Origin: Pseudomonas putida S13.1.2
GTDB taxonomy: Bacteria > Pseudomonadota > Gammaproteobacteria > Pseudomonadales > Pseudomonadaceae
DNA length: 64,000 nucleotides
NCBI RefSeq assembly: GCF_000498395.2
Contig: NZ_CP010979.1
Span: forward strand, 5,056,501 to 5,120,500
Reading direction: 5' to 3'
Part shown: piece by piece, positions 19,350 to 28,005 of the stretch
How the letters are laid out: each line of letters opens with the position of its first letter
Numbering within the stretch: the first letter of the stretch is position 1
Made by a program: the position numbers and the translations under genes
The notes under the pieces: model-generated
What the model was told of the DNA's origin: nothing
Database searches by the model: none
What the model saw: the letters and a program-made list of their open reading frames with translations, nothing else

Positions 19350-21629
19350 CTACACCCGAATCGGTACCCGAACAGGTAGAGGGGTATGAACCCAGTTGCG
19401 CAAGCTCAGAGCTTTCAGCCCTGCGGCCCGTACCTGTGGGTCTCTATCGAGGGATCGCAAAGTCACAATTATGTTGACCGGCAAGGCTTCTGTCAGCTCG
19501 GGCTCGTATGCACGTAGGCGGGCTTTGGCTTGGAGCCCCCATTGTTTGACCGCTGTCCCGTTGGGGAAGGTCGCTCGATGGACCTTCACAGGGGACCACT
19601 TACCTCCAGCGGAAATTTGAGCGATCTCATATCCGCTCTGGCCTTCATCGCTGTCCATTGGAACCATGCCTTGGATGGTATCTCCCGTTATCGCACCGAA
19701 GCTCAACTCAACGTTTGCGCGTACATATTCGCTGCCCGAGTTGGGGTCCAGTGGGGGGGCATATGCCGCCGTGATGATCACTTCGCCCCGAAATTTGCCG
19801 TCCACAATCAAAACATCGGGGATCGGATAAGGGGTTTTCCGCCAGCGCATGTTGCCCGGTACCAAATTCGCCTGGAAAACGAGGGTGAAACTGTCGTCTG
19901 AATCGTAAAGGGCTTTAAGTACGTCCTCAGGCCGGCCTGCACCTAGATATCGGCGATGGTAAGAATCGTAATCAGGCGAAGAGAGCTGCGCTGCATGGAT
20001 CATTAATGCCTTGACCAACGAAGGCGACGGATTCAGCGATGGACGCCCAGCCACAGCTTGCCATGCGTGGGCTGCCATGCACGATGCGAGGGGGGCCGCG
20101 TAACTCGTCCCAAAACCCAAGCGCAGCTGATTGTCGGGCCACAAGACTTTGAGGCTAGCGGAGCCGGCGTTCCACGGAGCGTGTACACCTCCGCCCACAT
20201 GCGTGATGTCTGGTTTCGGAGTGAAGACTGGGCCAGGACCACAACGCGAGTAAGGTGCCGGGTGGCCAACAGCGCTGAGCGCGCCTGCAGCATCAATGTG
20301 GGATATCGAGCCCACAGTCAAAGCACGAACCGACTCCCCTGGACTCGAAATACGGTCAGCGAGCGTCGAGAGTTTTTGCCATTCGCGACGTGGGAGGTCG
20401 GTGTAGTTGCCTGCGGCCACGACGAAGAGCACCTGGTACTTATCACTAAGTTGATCCAGGGTCATCGCAAAGTCGCTGAATAGGCTATCGTCGCAAGGCT
20501 CACCCCCAAGGGAGATGTTCCATATTTTCACATCTGGCCGATTCTTTACCGCAGATTGAAGACGTAGCTCCAGATCAGACATGTACGAGCCAGAAGCTTC
20601 CAGTGCACACACGTCATGCACGAGGGCGGGCGTTGTTGGAATCCAGGCGTGCTTGTCGTTGAAGTGAGCTCCTCCTGCAACAAGCGAGGCTACCGCTGTG
20701 CCGTGCTCATAGTTGGTATCTGGGAAAAGCACATAGGGGTCCTGAGTTTGGACGTAGTGCTTAATGAGCGTGGCGTTCGGGCTTACGCCTGAGTCGAAGA
20801 CTGCCACTGTCGGAAGCGTGACGGGCTGCTGGGCTGGCTGTACATGACTGGCTGTTGGTCCACCCATAGGCACTTGGACCGTGGTTCTGGGGTGGAAAAA
20901 CTTTTCTGCGTAGATGGACCGGATGCCGGGGAAGTCTAGAATCCGATCAAGGGCATCATCTTGGATTTTGTCCAAGTCCCGAATGCCAATTATTGGCAGG
21001 CCACGCCCTTGGTCGATTTGGACGAACGGCAGCGATAGGGATTTCAGAATCTGCAGTATCGAATCGTAATTGAACGTATTGAATGTGCCCTGCTGGTACT
21101 GGAAGAGTCGCAAAACGGCACGACCATTTTCCAGGAGCCGGTGGCTTCCTTCCGGGTTTCGTCGTTGGCGACCCCAAGGCTCAATGGATTCGATCACACT
21201 CAGTTGGGATCGAATTTTCTTGGTGTCGCGGTGCAGGATCACACGATCAAACACGTCCAGACTGTTGGCAGAGGCCCCAACGAGCATCTCGTCAATCTGA
21301 CCATGGCCAGCCGCCTGTAGCTGCGCTTCCTCTGCGACCAAGATGGGGCGGTGGGTTTTTGCGATTCCCTTTTCCCGCAGCTTGAGTACCAGGTGCGTCA
21401 AAGCCTGGGGATGAAGCACCTGCTCGCTGGAGAGCGCCGATGAAGCATCTGCGAGTGTTCTTGAGAGTGCCTGACGGTAAGCGGCGTTGACCTCTACGAG
21501 CTCTTTGCCACCACCGCCACCGCCACCCTCAATTGACGAGAGATCCACAGGCTGAAACGGGACATGTATGAACGGATTCTCAACCCTCGCATTCAACAGC
21601 GGTTGCGCGGGCGTGTTCTTGCGGGCCAC
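19350..21629 (-). CDS. ietS: Subtilisin-like serine protease (S8), IetS-like defence component
   Basis: The 759-residue protein has an S8 catalytic triad: Asp279 (VAVFDSGVSPN), His309 (YEHGTAVASLVAGG) and Ser509 (GFGTSYAAPLAS). The oxyanion asparagine is in AAGN near 408. There is no signal peptide, so it is probably cytoplasmic. The roughly 270-residue N-terminal part precedes the protease, and a roughly 200-residue C-terminal region follows. Its start (GTG) lies 50 bases inside the 3' end of the AAA ATPase gene, so translation is coupled. ATPase plus subtilase pairs are known as ietAS, first seen as plasmid stability genes and later reported as anti-phage systems. Mechanism here is inferred. 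Confidence 0.8.
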   Translation of the reverse strand: MARKNTPAQPLLNARVENPFIHVPFQPVDLSSIEGGGGGGGKELVEVNAAYRQALSRTLADASSALSSEQVLHPQALTHLVLKLREKGIAKTHRPILVAEEAQLQAAGHGQIDEMLVGASANSLDVFDRVILHRDTKKIRSQLSVIESIEPWGRQRRNPEGSHRLLENGRAVLRLFQYQQGTFNTFNYDSILQILKSLSLPFVQIDQGRGLPIIGIRDLDKIQDDALDRILDFPGIRSIYAEKFFHPRTTVQVPMGGPTASHVQPAQQPVTLPTVAVFDSGVSPNATLIKHYVQTQDPYVLFPDTNYEHGTAVASLVAGGAHFNDKHAWIPTTPALVHDVCALEASGSYMSDLELRLQSAVKNRPDVKIWNISLGGEPCDDSLFSDFAMTLDQLSDKYQVLFVVAAGNYTDLPRREWQKLSTLADRISSPGESVRALTVGSISHIDAAGALSAVGHPAPYSRCGPGPVFTPKPDITHVGGGVHAPWNAGSASLKVLWPDNQLRLGFGTSYAAPLASCMAAHAWQAVAGRPSLNPSPSLVKALMIHAAQLSSPDYDSYHRRYLGAGRPEDVLKALYDSDDSFTLVFQANLVPGNMRWRKTPYPIPDVLIVDGKFRGEVIITAAYAPPLDPNSGSEYVRANVELSFGAITGDTIQGMVPMDSDEGQSGYEIAQISAGGKWSPVKVHRATFPNGTAVKQWGLQAKARLRAYEPELTEALPVNIIVTLRSLDRDPQVRAAGLKALSLRNWVHTPLPVRVPIRV

Positions 21630-22758
21630 TACTGGTCTCCTCCTTGAGGATCTTCGTGATTTGCCTAGTCGACAGGTCGTACAGCCTTCCCAATGTTCTC
21701 AGGGAAAAGTACTTTGGTGCCCATCCATTAAGCCACCGAACTTCTGACTCGACAGTAGATAGCACTCGGCCACCAGTAAGTGCAAGATTTAAACCTAGGC
21801 GTCGGATGAGCTGGTTTTCATCGACGCTGGATGCGTTCGACAAAACAGCCCCGCGCTTGGTATCTAGGCAGACCTGTTCAATGTTTGCCCCGGTGATTCC
21901 GTCAGACAACTGAGCTAGGACATCCAGATCCAACTGCTCGGCGCTGAACGGCTCCAGGTATTGTTTCCACAGCATTCGGCGCAATGCCAGGTCAGGCTCA
22001 GCCATAGGAATTCGGAAACTGAACCGGCGCCAGATGGCTGGGTCGAGCAACTGATCGTGATTGGTTGCAGCGACCAGAATGGTGCTCTCTGGGATGGCGT
22101 CTATGTTCTGCAGCAGTGCAATCACCACTCGCTGGAGCTCCCCGACATCACGCTCGTTCCCCCGAGCCCCCGCTAAGGCATCGAACTCATCTAGGAACAG
22201 TACACAGGGGCGCTGTTGGGAGTATTCGAACACCCTACGGAGGTTCCGGCTGGTCTGTCCCAGCAGACTGCTCACAAGCGTGTCGCACCGGACCGTTAGC
22301 AGTGGCAATTCAAGGTGCCCGGCAATATACCGGGCAAGCTTAGTTTTTCCTGTACCGGGCGGGCCGTATGCCAGCAAGCGGCTCGGCATGGCAGCGCCCA
22401 CGCGTGCAAGGTCGTCGTATCGGCGGATATTTGCCAGAAACTCCTGGATTCGATTCTCGACTGCACTGGGCAGCAGCAACGAGCCTTTATCAAGCGAAGG
22501 GGTGCTTACGTCCACCGTATGCAGATGGCTTTCACCATCTGTAGGCAGGTTCGAGAAGCTAAAACCATGGGCAGCATCCTGGGCACTGGCTAGCGCTGCA
22601 GGAGCCCTTGCAAGGCGCTCTCTGATCATTCGGGCTTGTCGTTTGTCGCCGTCACTCTCCAGTTTGTCTGCCAGGAGGCCGGCATAATTCGAGGCCATGC
22701 TGGCATTCGCCTTGAGAGCTCCGTCCAGGATCTTCAAGATTTCTGAGAGGTATTCCAC
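21580..22758 (-). CDS. ietA: AAA ATPase, IetA-like partner of the subtilase
   Basis: The 392-residue protein has one AAA module: Walker A GPPGTGKT at 132-139, Walker B VLFLDEFD at 186-193, and an arginine-finger region ending in WRRFSFRIPMAEP. The N-terminal about 90 residues are a helical, adaptor-like region. The classic AAA fold resembles proteins that remodel or hand substrates to a protease. The GTG start is preceded by a divergent promoter region shared with the AbiJ-like gene. It overlaps the protease gene by 50 bases. Confidence 0.8.
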   Translation of the reverse strand: MEYLSEILKILDGALKANASMASNYAGLLADKLESDGDKRQARMIRERLARAPAALASAQDAAHGFSFSNLPTDGESHLHTVDVSTPSLDKGSLLLPSAVENRIQEFLANIRRYDDLARVGAAMPSRLLAYGPPGTGKTKLARYIAGHLELPLLTVRCDTLVSSLLGQTSRNLRRVFEYSQQRPCVLFLDEFDALAGARGNERDVGELQRVVIALLQNIDAIPESTILVAATNHDQLLDPAIWRRFSFRIPMAEPDLALRRMLWKQYLEPFSAEQLDLDVLAQLSDGITGANIEQVCLDTKRGAVLSNASSVDENQLIRRLGLNLALTGGRVLSTVESEVRWLNGWAPKYFSLRTLGRLYDLSTRQITKILKEETSSGPQEHARATAVECEG

Positions 22759-22850
22759 GGGATGATTCGCTCAAAGGGTTATCTGTTTCGGATTTCGGCG
22801 TTAGTGTAGCGTATCTGGTCAAAATCGTTTCGTATTACTGTCCTTCTGAT

Positions 22851-22862
22851 TCACTATAGTGA
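22851..22862. promoter_or_regulatory. Perfect 12-base palindrome in a divergent promoter region
   Basis: TCACTATAGTGA lies in the 199-base gap between the ATPase gene (leftward) and the AbiJ-like gene (rightward). It is a candidate operator for a dimeric repressor. No regulator is obvious next to it, although the DUF2384 protein at 24,254 is a DNA-binding antitoxin type. Confidence 0.45.
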
Positions 22863-22957
22863 CCTGTGGAAATTTGCATTTCTGTCGTAAGGTGGCGGCG
22901 CCCTAGGGCTATGGCCCGGCGAGCGATGCCAATGGGATTGGCTTTTTTGAGGCAGGT

Positions 22958-24217
22958 ATGGAGCAGAACGACCAAATCGAGCCGCTACTGGCGACCGTGC
23001 ATACTCTCTTGCGAGCAGATGGTGCGGATGATGCTGCCGAGATCGTGCAGAAATACCCCGCCGCAGCGGAGCAGACGGGGTATGACAATTGGAATGGAGG
23101 CACCAACTACTGGCACATCCAGTTCAAGATGCCTGCTTCTGACTATGCTCGCCTTGGCGCGAAACGCAGCCAGCTGGAAGAGCAGATCACAGCCAAGCTA
23201 CGCACCGTTACCGAGCATCAGGAGAATGATTGCTACTCTGCAGTGATCGTCCCAGACAGGGAGTTCCGCGCTGATTGGCGGTCGTCGAGTCAGTCAGAAC
23301 TGCCTAAAAAGGTGCGACAAAACATCTTGGATGGTCTGCGCCTGGATGATGTCGACTGGAGCGGGCGGCTCAACGATGTGGAATTTTTGAGCCGGTTGTA
23401 CGATCTGGAAGAAATGCCATCCACGGATAGCCGTTACAAGGATGCTGTTGGCGATATCTGGCAGCATCGCTGTAACAACGACGATTGGGAAAATGACTGG
23501 CTCTATAGCGACAGCCGCTTCCGCTTGGCTGAAGGGAGTGCCGATCACTTCCTGCGTTTTCTGTGTGAAATGGTCCATCCCTTGGTGCGACCCGATCGAG
23601 ATGACGCGCTCAAGCTTGCGGAGCAGTTCAATGATCAACTGAAGGGCGCCGGATGGGAGCTGTATCAGGCTGAACTCATTGCTGGCCGACCGAGATTTGC
23701 GTTTCGGTCTCTAGAGCATAATGGTGGCCGCTCGGTACTCCGTGCTAAAGCTGTTGCAGATGCACTGAATGCAGGCTGGATGGCCAAGCAAATCGAACGT
23801 CTAGAGCTCGCCGTGGATACCGACCCGGAGTTGGCGATCGGCACCGCTAAAGAGCTTGTGGAGACCTGTTGCAAGTCGATTCTCACCAAGCGTGGTATCG
23901 CCTTCACCAAGTCAGATGACATGGGTGACTTGACGAAGAAGCTCACCAAAGCTCTTCAACTTGTGCCGGAGGGCGTAAGTGATGCTGCAAAAGGGGCTGA
24001 GAACGTTCGACTGATCCTGCGAAACCTCACGCAGATCACGAGCAATCTGACACAGCTAAGGGGCCTTTACGGGACAGGACACGGAAAGGACGGCCAGTAT
24101 CGTGGTCTTCAACCGAGGCACGCTCGGTTAGCTGTTGCAGCGGCCGTCGCGTTTATCGACTTTGTGTCCGAGACGCACCGGCACCGGGAACACACGGAAA
24201 ACGCCGAGAAAGCATGA
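22958..24217 (+). CDS. AbiJ-like abortive-infection protein with C-terminal Abi_C (HEPN-type) domain
   Basis: The 419-residue protein has three parts. Residues 1-105 are unassigned. The middle (about 110-255) reads LPSKV-like, SGRLNDVEFLSRLYDLEEMPS, then DWENDW and FLRFLCEMVHP; it resembles the AbiJ N-terminal domain 3 family. The C-terminus (about 290-405) matches the abortive-infection C-terminal domain, including LRNLTQI and LRGLYGTGHGKDG. Such domains are HEPN-like and often act as RNases. The protein stands divergent from the IetSA pair. Function as a phage-defence suicide protein is inferred from family and from its place in a mobile element. Confidence 0.65.
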   Translation: MEQNDQIEPLLATVHTLLRADGADDAAEIVQKYPAAAEQTGYDNWNGGTNYWHIQFKMPASDYARLGAKRSQLEEQITAKLRTVTEHQENDCYSAVIVPDREFRADWRSSSQSELPKKVRQNILDGLRLDDVDWSGRLNDVEFLSRLYDLEEMPSTDSRYKDAVGDIWQHRCNNDDWENDWLYSDSRFRLAEGSADHFLRFLCEMVHPLVRPDRDDALKLAEQFNDQLKGAGWELYQAELIAGRPRFAFRSLEHNGGRSVLRAKAVADALNAGWMAKQIERLELAVDTDPELAIGTAKELVETCCKSILTKRGIAFTKSDDMGDLTKKLTKALQLVPEGVSDAAKGAENVRLILRNLTQITSNLTQLRGLYGTGHGKDGQYRGLQPRHARLAVAAAVAFIDFVSETHRHREHTENAEKA

Positions 24218-24253
24218 GCTGAGTAGGTGGTCCAAGGGGCTGACCGGCTAGGT

Positions 24254-24646
24254 TCAGCTCGACTGTTGCAGATGTTCAATTCGTCTGTAGGTCTCATAAA
24301 GCGAGATCATGTCCCCTTGGGCCATCACCTCCAGGGGAGAACGTCCTTCGAAGAAATCATTGGCATTCTGCAGGTTTGGGAACCCTTGAACGTTTTCTTG
24401 ATTTTCAAAGACCGTTCGCAACGCGGCATGAATGTTGAGCACCAAGCTGATTCGCTGCTGCTGATCCAGATCAAGGCGTACGCTGGCGCTGGAATCCCGT
24501 GAGATCTTCTGGCGGGTCGCGGTGGATATGCGAAGAATGCTTCCGACCTGCTCGGTGGTCGCGTTCCATCCATCAAGAATTCGCAGGGCTGCCCTTAACC
24601 CTACGGCCAACTGATTTTGAGTGAGCTCAGCATTGGCGTCCGTCAT
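24254..24646 (-). CDS. DUF2384 (MbcA/ParS/Xre) antitoxin-like protein, unpaired
   Basis: The 130-residue protein (start MTDANAEL, with GGAG eight bases before the ATG) has an N-terminal helix-turn-helix-like part. The C-terminal pattern GFPNLQNANDFFEGRSPLEVMAQGD is typical of DUF2384 antitoxins, which normally pair with a RES-domain toxin. No RES gene is next to it. Its 3' end faces the AbiJ-like gene, 36 bases away, so they are convergent rather than an operon. It could be an orphan antitoxin, a regulator of the island, or part of an unrecognised pair. Confidence 0.65.
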   Translation of the reverse strand: MTDANAELTQNQLAVGLRAALRILDGWNATTEQVGSILRISTATRQKISRDSSASVRLDLDQQQRISLVLNIHAALRTVFENQENVQGFPNLQNANDFFEGRSPLEVMAQGDMISLYETYRRIEHLQQSS

Positions 24647-24694
24647 TTGAAATCTCTCCGTTACCGCGTATCTACAGTCCAAACCGCCGTTTGA

Positions 24695-24787
24695 CTAGCT
24701 GATCATGAGGTCCGGTTTCCTCACCACAAGCTTCTTGACCATCTTCTCACCAGTCCAGGCCATCTGGAAATGAATGCGGAGGATCAT
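24695..24787 (-). CDS. Possible small ORF coupled to the second tniQ gene
   Basis: A 30-codon frame (starts MILRIHFQMAWTGEKM, ends PDLMIS) overlaps the tniQ stop codon as ATGA. Such overlap usually marks coupled translation, but the frame is short and has no recognised family. It could equally be the remnant of a longer downstream gene. Confidence 0.3.
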   Translation of the reverse strand: MILRIHFQMAWTGEKMVKKLVVRKPDLMIS

Positions 24788-26439
24788 GAGGGCTGGACGG
24801 CTTCAGTGCTGCAACCAGCCGAAGCACTCCCACTGCCTTTTCGAGCTGACGCGGTGATCTCTTGGAGAAAAGACCGGGTCAGCCCGTAGGCTTGTCTTTT
24901 TTGCAGAGCGCTGGCCAGCCTTGGAAGCGCCAAATAAATTTGCTGTTTTTTCAATGGAAGCTCATGAGACTTCAACAAGTAGTCAGCAGTCGATTTTAGA
25001 GCTTCTAGCAAATGCTGATCACGTTTGCTCCAATCAACGGCAGAGTGATTGCCGATTCGCCCGTTTGGTAGCTCTCCAAGTCTACTGGTCAGCCATTCCC
25101 TGTCGTTTCGATAAAGCCAGGCATAGACTGTCGGGTGGCGGCATCTAATTTGCTTCGCGCTCTCCTTTGAGAATCTCTTTACGGTATTTTCCCAGATCGA
25201 CCTTCGTTTCAACTTTTCGTTAGATGTGGTTTTTTCTTTCCACGCATTGGCTACTGATGGCTCTGATCGCATCAATTTATTTAGAGTCGAAATAGTTATA
25301 ACGAAATCCTCACATAGGCTATGTTTTGATTGACCCTGAGAAAGTCTGAGTAAGATAGCAGCTCTGATATCTTTTTTTAGAGTTTTTGGTCGCCTAGCCG
25401 CTATCAATATTTTATCGGAGGTGGAATTTATCTTTTTGACACATTTAACTGAATTAACAAAGCCTGACGTAATATTCTTGGATGGCGTGTAAGAATTGAC
25501 TATCTGATCGTGTAACTTGATGAAAGCAGCGAGAGACCCAAACAGCCAAGTGATTAGCGTGAGGTGCTTCAAGGGGTGGACGTGCCCCCGTGGGACTCGC
25601 ACAAGCCCACTCAAAAATATGACGGCCTCCTCGGGGCTTCTGGGCATGCAACTGAATGGTTGGTAGGCCTGAAGCCCATTGATGTGGCGCCAGAGCGCAC
25701 TGGCGGCTGCCTTCTGTCCAGAACTGCGTTCACCGTACTGAGCCAACGCTGTCCTATACACAGCGTTGACAGCGCTTGGATCAAAAACCCTCTGACATCC
25801 GAAACTTGCTAAGCCGATGATGGCCTCGACAAGATCTTCCAGCACTTTCCGGGTCGCGGCTGTCGTTTCAATTCGAGGGGCAGGCAAGAGATCTTCTTCT
25901 TCGGGCAGTAACCACTCAAATTGGCCTGACCACTGTCTGTTCTTTGTGCTTTCTCGGAGATACAAACCGTGCACAGGGCAAATTGTTACCCCCGGATACT
26001 GATGAGATAGATGCCAGTAGGCCACGCCGACACGTATACGGTCGCAGAGCATACATGCAATGCACGCTTTTAAGGGGTGTTCTGCACCGAAGCGGTTTGT
26101 TAGCAAACCCAGGCGGTACTTCAGTGATCCCAATCTCGGGCTTAATAGTGCTTCCTTTGCAGCAAGCACATTTTCTTGAGATTGAAAGGGAAAGAAAAAA
26201 GGAGCAATGGTATGCTCGTTTATGATGGATTCAGGCGTACCCCAATTAGTGGTAATTTCATTCAAAGCGCCTAAATTATAATTAAAATCGTGAATATATC
26301 TTTTATGAGTGCCGAATAGCCACTCACAAGTAGCGGCTGAGTCAATGCTGCAGAGGTATACATGCTGCCTGCTGCAGATGCTGAAGAAAGTTTCGTCTAC
26401 GAGCCAGTTTAATGAAAATCGCACCATGGCTTTCACCAT
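24784..26439 (-). CDS. tnsD: TnsD/TniQ-family target-selection protein (second, larger copy)
   Basis: The 551-residue product is close in size to Tn7 TnsD (about 508). The N-terminus (MVRFSLNWLVDETFFSICSR) fits TniQ. The zinc finger is Cys126-x2-Cys129 ... Cys154-x2-His157, with AYWHLSHQYPGV between. Its length and long C-terminal region make it the better candidate for reading the end of glmS. A start four codons downstream is equally possible. It is divergent from tnsABC across a 606-base gap. Base composition is AT-richer than the chromosomal genes. Confidence 0.8.
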   Translation of the reverse strand: MVKAMVRFSLNWLVDETFFSICSRQHVYLCSIDSAATCEWLFGTHKRYIHDFNYNLGALNEITTNWGTPESIINEHTIAPFFFPFQSQENVLAAKEALLSPRLGSLKYRLGLLTNRFGAEHPLKACIACMLCDRIRVGVAYWHLSHQYPGVTICPVHGLYLRESTKNRQWSGQFEWLLPEEEDLLPAPRIETTAATRKVLEDLVEAIIGLASFGCQRVFDPSAVNAVYRTALAQYGERSSGQKAAASALWRHINGLQAYQPFSCMPRSPEEAVIFLSGLVRVPRGHVHPLKHLTLITWLFGSLAAFIKLHDQIVNSYTPSKNITSGFVNSVKCVKKINSTSDKILIAARRPKTLKKDIRAAILLRLSQGQSKHSLCEDFVITISTLNKLMRSEPSVANAWKEKTTSNEKLKRRSIWENTVKRFSKESAKQIRCRHPTVYAWLYRNDREWLTSRLGELPNGRIGNHSAVDWSKRDQHLLEALKSTADYLLKSHELPLKKQQIYLALPRLASALQKRQAYGLTRSFLQEITASARKGSGSASAGCSTEAVQPS

Positions 26440-27045
26440 CGCTCAATACATTAATTTTGCCGATTATCATAGTAGGCGGTGTTGCGTTCAGCAAGGCGTA
26501 ATTGGGATTGATAATCATTTGTGCATTATATAATTTTCAGAATTATATATTAAGACCTGCTTCGAGCTTGCCTCTAGGCAAGGTCAAAAAGACGGTGAGT
26601 CTGCACTAAGTAATTAATCCAGCTACCAACTTTTTATTGTCAGGCGGGAAAATGCAGCGGTACTATTGCCAGTTGTACAGAAGCGGCACAGTGGCCAGCA
26701 TCAGGGCTGGCGATCTACGAAACCGCCACTTTTAGAATGATAGGAGATCACATGACATCTAGAAGCTAGCCAAGAGTGCTAATAGAAGTCAGGTAGACAA
26801 AGACCCCAGTGCGACCTGGGGTCTCTGTGGATAAGTCAGTTTTCGAAGCCTGACCCTTCCATTGTCTATCCCTTGCATGTGGGACGTCAAGTCCCGCACG
26901 ACTTCGTTCATCCACAAGAAAGTTGGCGTTATCCACAGCGCAAGGTGCTGTCGGATGCCCGACTGGCAAGGGTTTGCTGCAGTCCTGACAAATTATCCCC
27001 AGTCAGCGCTGCGGCTGCTTTCCCCATGACAACGGGAAGAAAAAC
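26440..27045. other. Divergent regulatory region between tniQ and tnsABC
   Basis: No gene is visible. The left half is AT-rich (a promoter for tniQ is likely). A hairpin with arms GACCCCAG and TGGGGTC lies near 26,800-26,822. Exact DnaA boxes are at 26,826-26,834 and 26,929-26,937, on opposite strands, with two near matches close by. The DnaA boxes in front of tnsA are unusual for a transposase promoter. Confidence 0.5.
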
Positions 27046-28005
27046 ATGAACAGGCAGCAGCAATTTGACCTCATCATGAGTCGACAAAGAGACTTTCAGT
27101 GGGGCGATTCGTACGTTCCTTCGACGTTGGCGGTTCCTAGAGAAGCCCCTAAGAGGTCTCGTATCTCGCGTCTGAACAGCCGAAAGCTCAATCGTGCTAT
27201 CCATGCAATGTCCAACCCTGAGCGTGTTTTCATTCAGCTCGCTCTGCACTCTCCATGCTTACTTGATATGCATGAGCAACGAATGCTCTCGCCATACGAA
27301 GCTCGCCACCCGCTGAGTGGCCATCCGCTTATGAAGGGTAGGTTCCCGCCGCCTGTTCGTGGGACTTTAGAAATCGCCAAGGAAATCGGGTTCAAGCATT
27401 TCGAAGTAACAGTGCGGGTTGGAGGTGTCTGGCGCAGGATGCCGTTCCCTTATCAAGGGGACCTACTCCTCTATTTGCTGGGTGCCAATGGCGTCCCTTA
27501 CGCCGTGAATTGGACGATCAAGGATCAAGGCGCGGCTTTCGGTGAGCGGCGTCTGTCCAGCCTGAAGACCCCGGCACAGCAGCGGAAAGATCGAGATTAC
27601 GCCGAGGGCCGAGCTGAACTGGAGGCGGCTTACTATGCAAGTGCTGGCATCAGGACGGTGAAAGCGTCTTTGGACAGCATTGCTCCTACCGTACAGGCCA
27701 ATCTTGGCCTGATTTTTCCGATGCATGGCTTGTCTCTGTCCCACCCCATAGAGCTGCTGTCCGATTTCAGTGCAGAGGTCAAAGAATTCATCGCCAAGGG
27801 TGAGCCCGCCTTTTTGGTGATTTCTAAATTCAGTAAACGTTGGGGCGCTCCTAGCCAGTTTACGGCGCGGTTTTACCAAGACATTTGGGAAGGAAGGTTG
27901 AAGGTCAATTTCTTCCAGCCAATCCTCATTGATCACCCCCTGGAAACAGAGGGAGGTGATCTGCTGCAGGTGTACGACTCGCTTTTTACGGAGCAAGTCT
28001 CATGA
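27046..28005 (+). CDS. tnsA: Tn7-like transposase subunit TnsA (5'-strand endonuclease)
   Basis: TnsA cuts the 5' ends of the element so that it moves by cut-and-paste. The 319-residue protein is somewhat longer than Tn7 TnsA (273). The restriction-enzyme-like active site is visible as Glu59 (SNPER), Asp139 (PYQGDLL) and Lys159 (NWTIKD). The reading frame is intact. Its stop overlaps the tnsB start by ATGA. Confidence 0.88.
   Translation: MNRQQQFDLIMSRQRDFQWGDSYVPSTLAVPREAPKRSRISRLNSRKLNRAIHAMSNPERVFIQLALHSPCLLDMHEQRMLSPYEARHPLSGHPLMKGRFPPPVRGTLEIAKEIGFKHFEVTVRVGGVWRRMPFPYQGDLLLYLLGANGVPYAVNWTIKDQGAAFGERRLSSLKTPAQQRKDRDYAEGRAELEAAYYASAGIRTVKASLDSIAPTVQANLGLIFPMHGLSLSHPIELLSDFSAEVKEFIAKGEPAFLVISKFSKRWGAPSQFTARFYQDIWEGRLKVNFFQPILIDHPLETEGGDLLQVYDSLFTEQVS

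Noticed and set aside
26754..26771. A short frame MTSRS before tnsA
   Set aside because: Five codons only, no conservation evidence.
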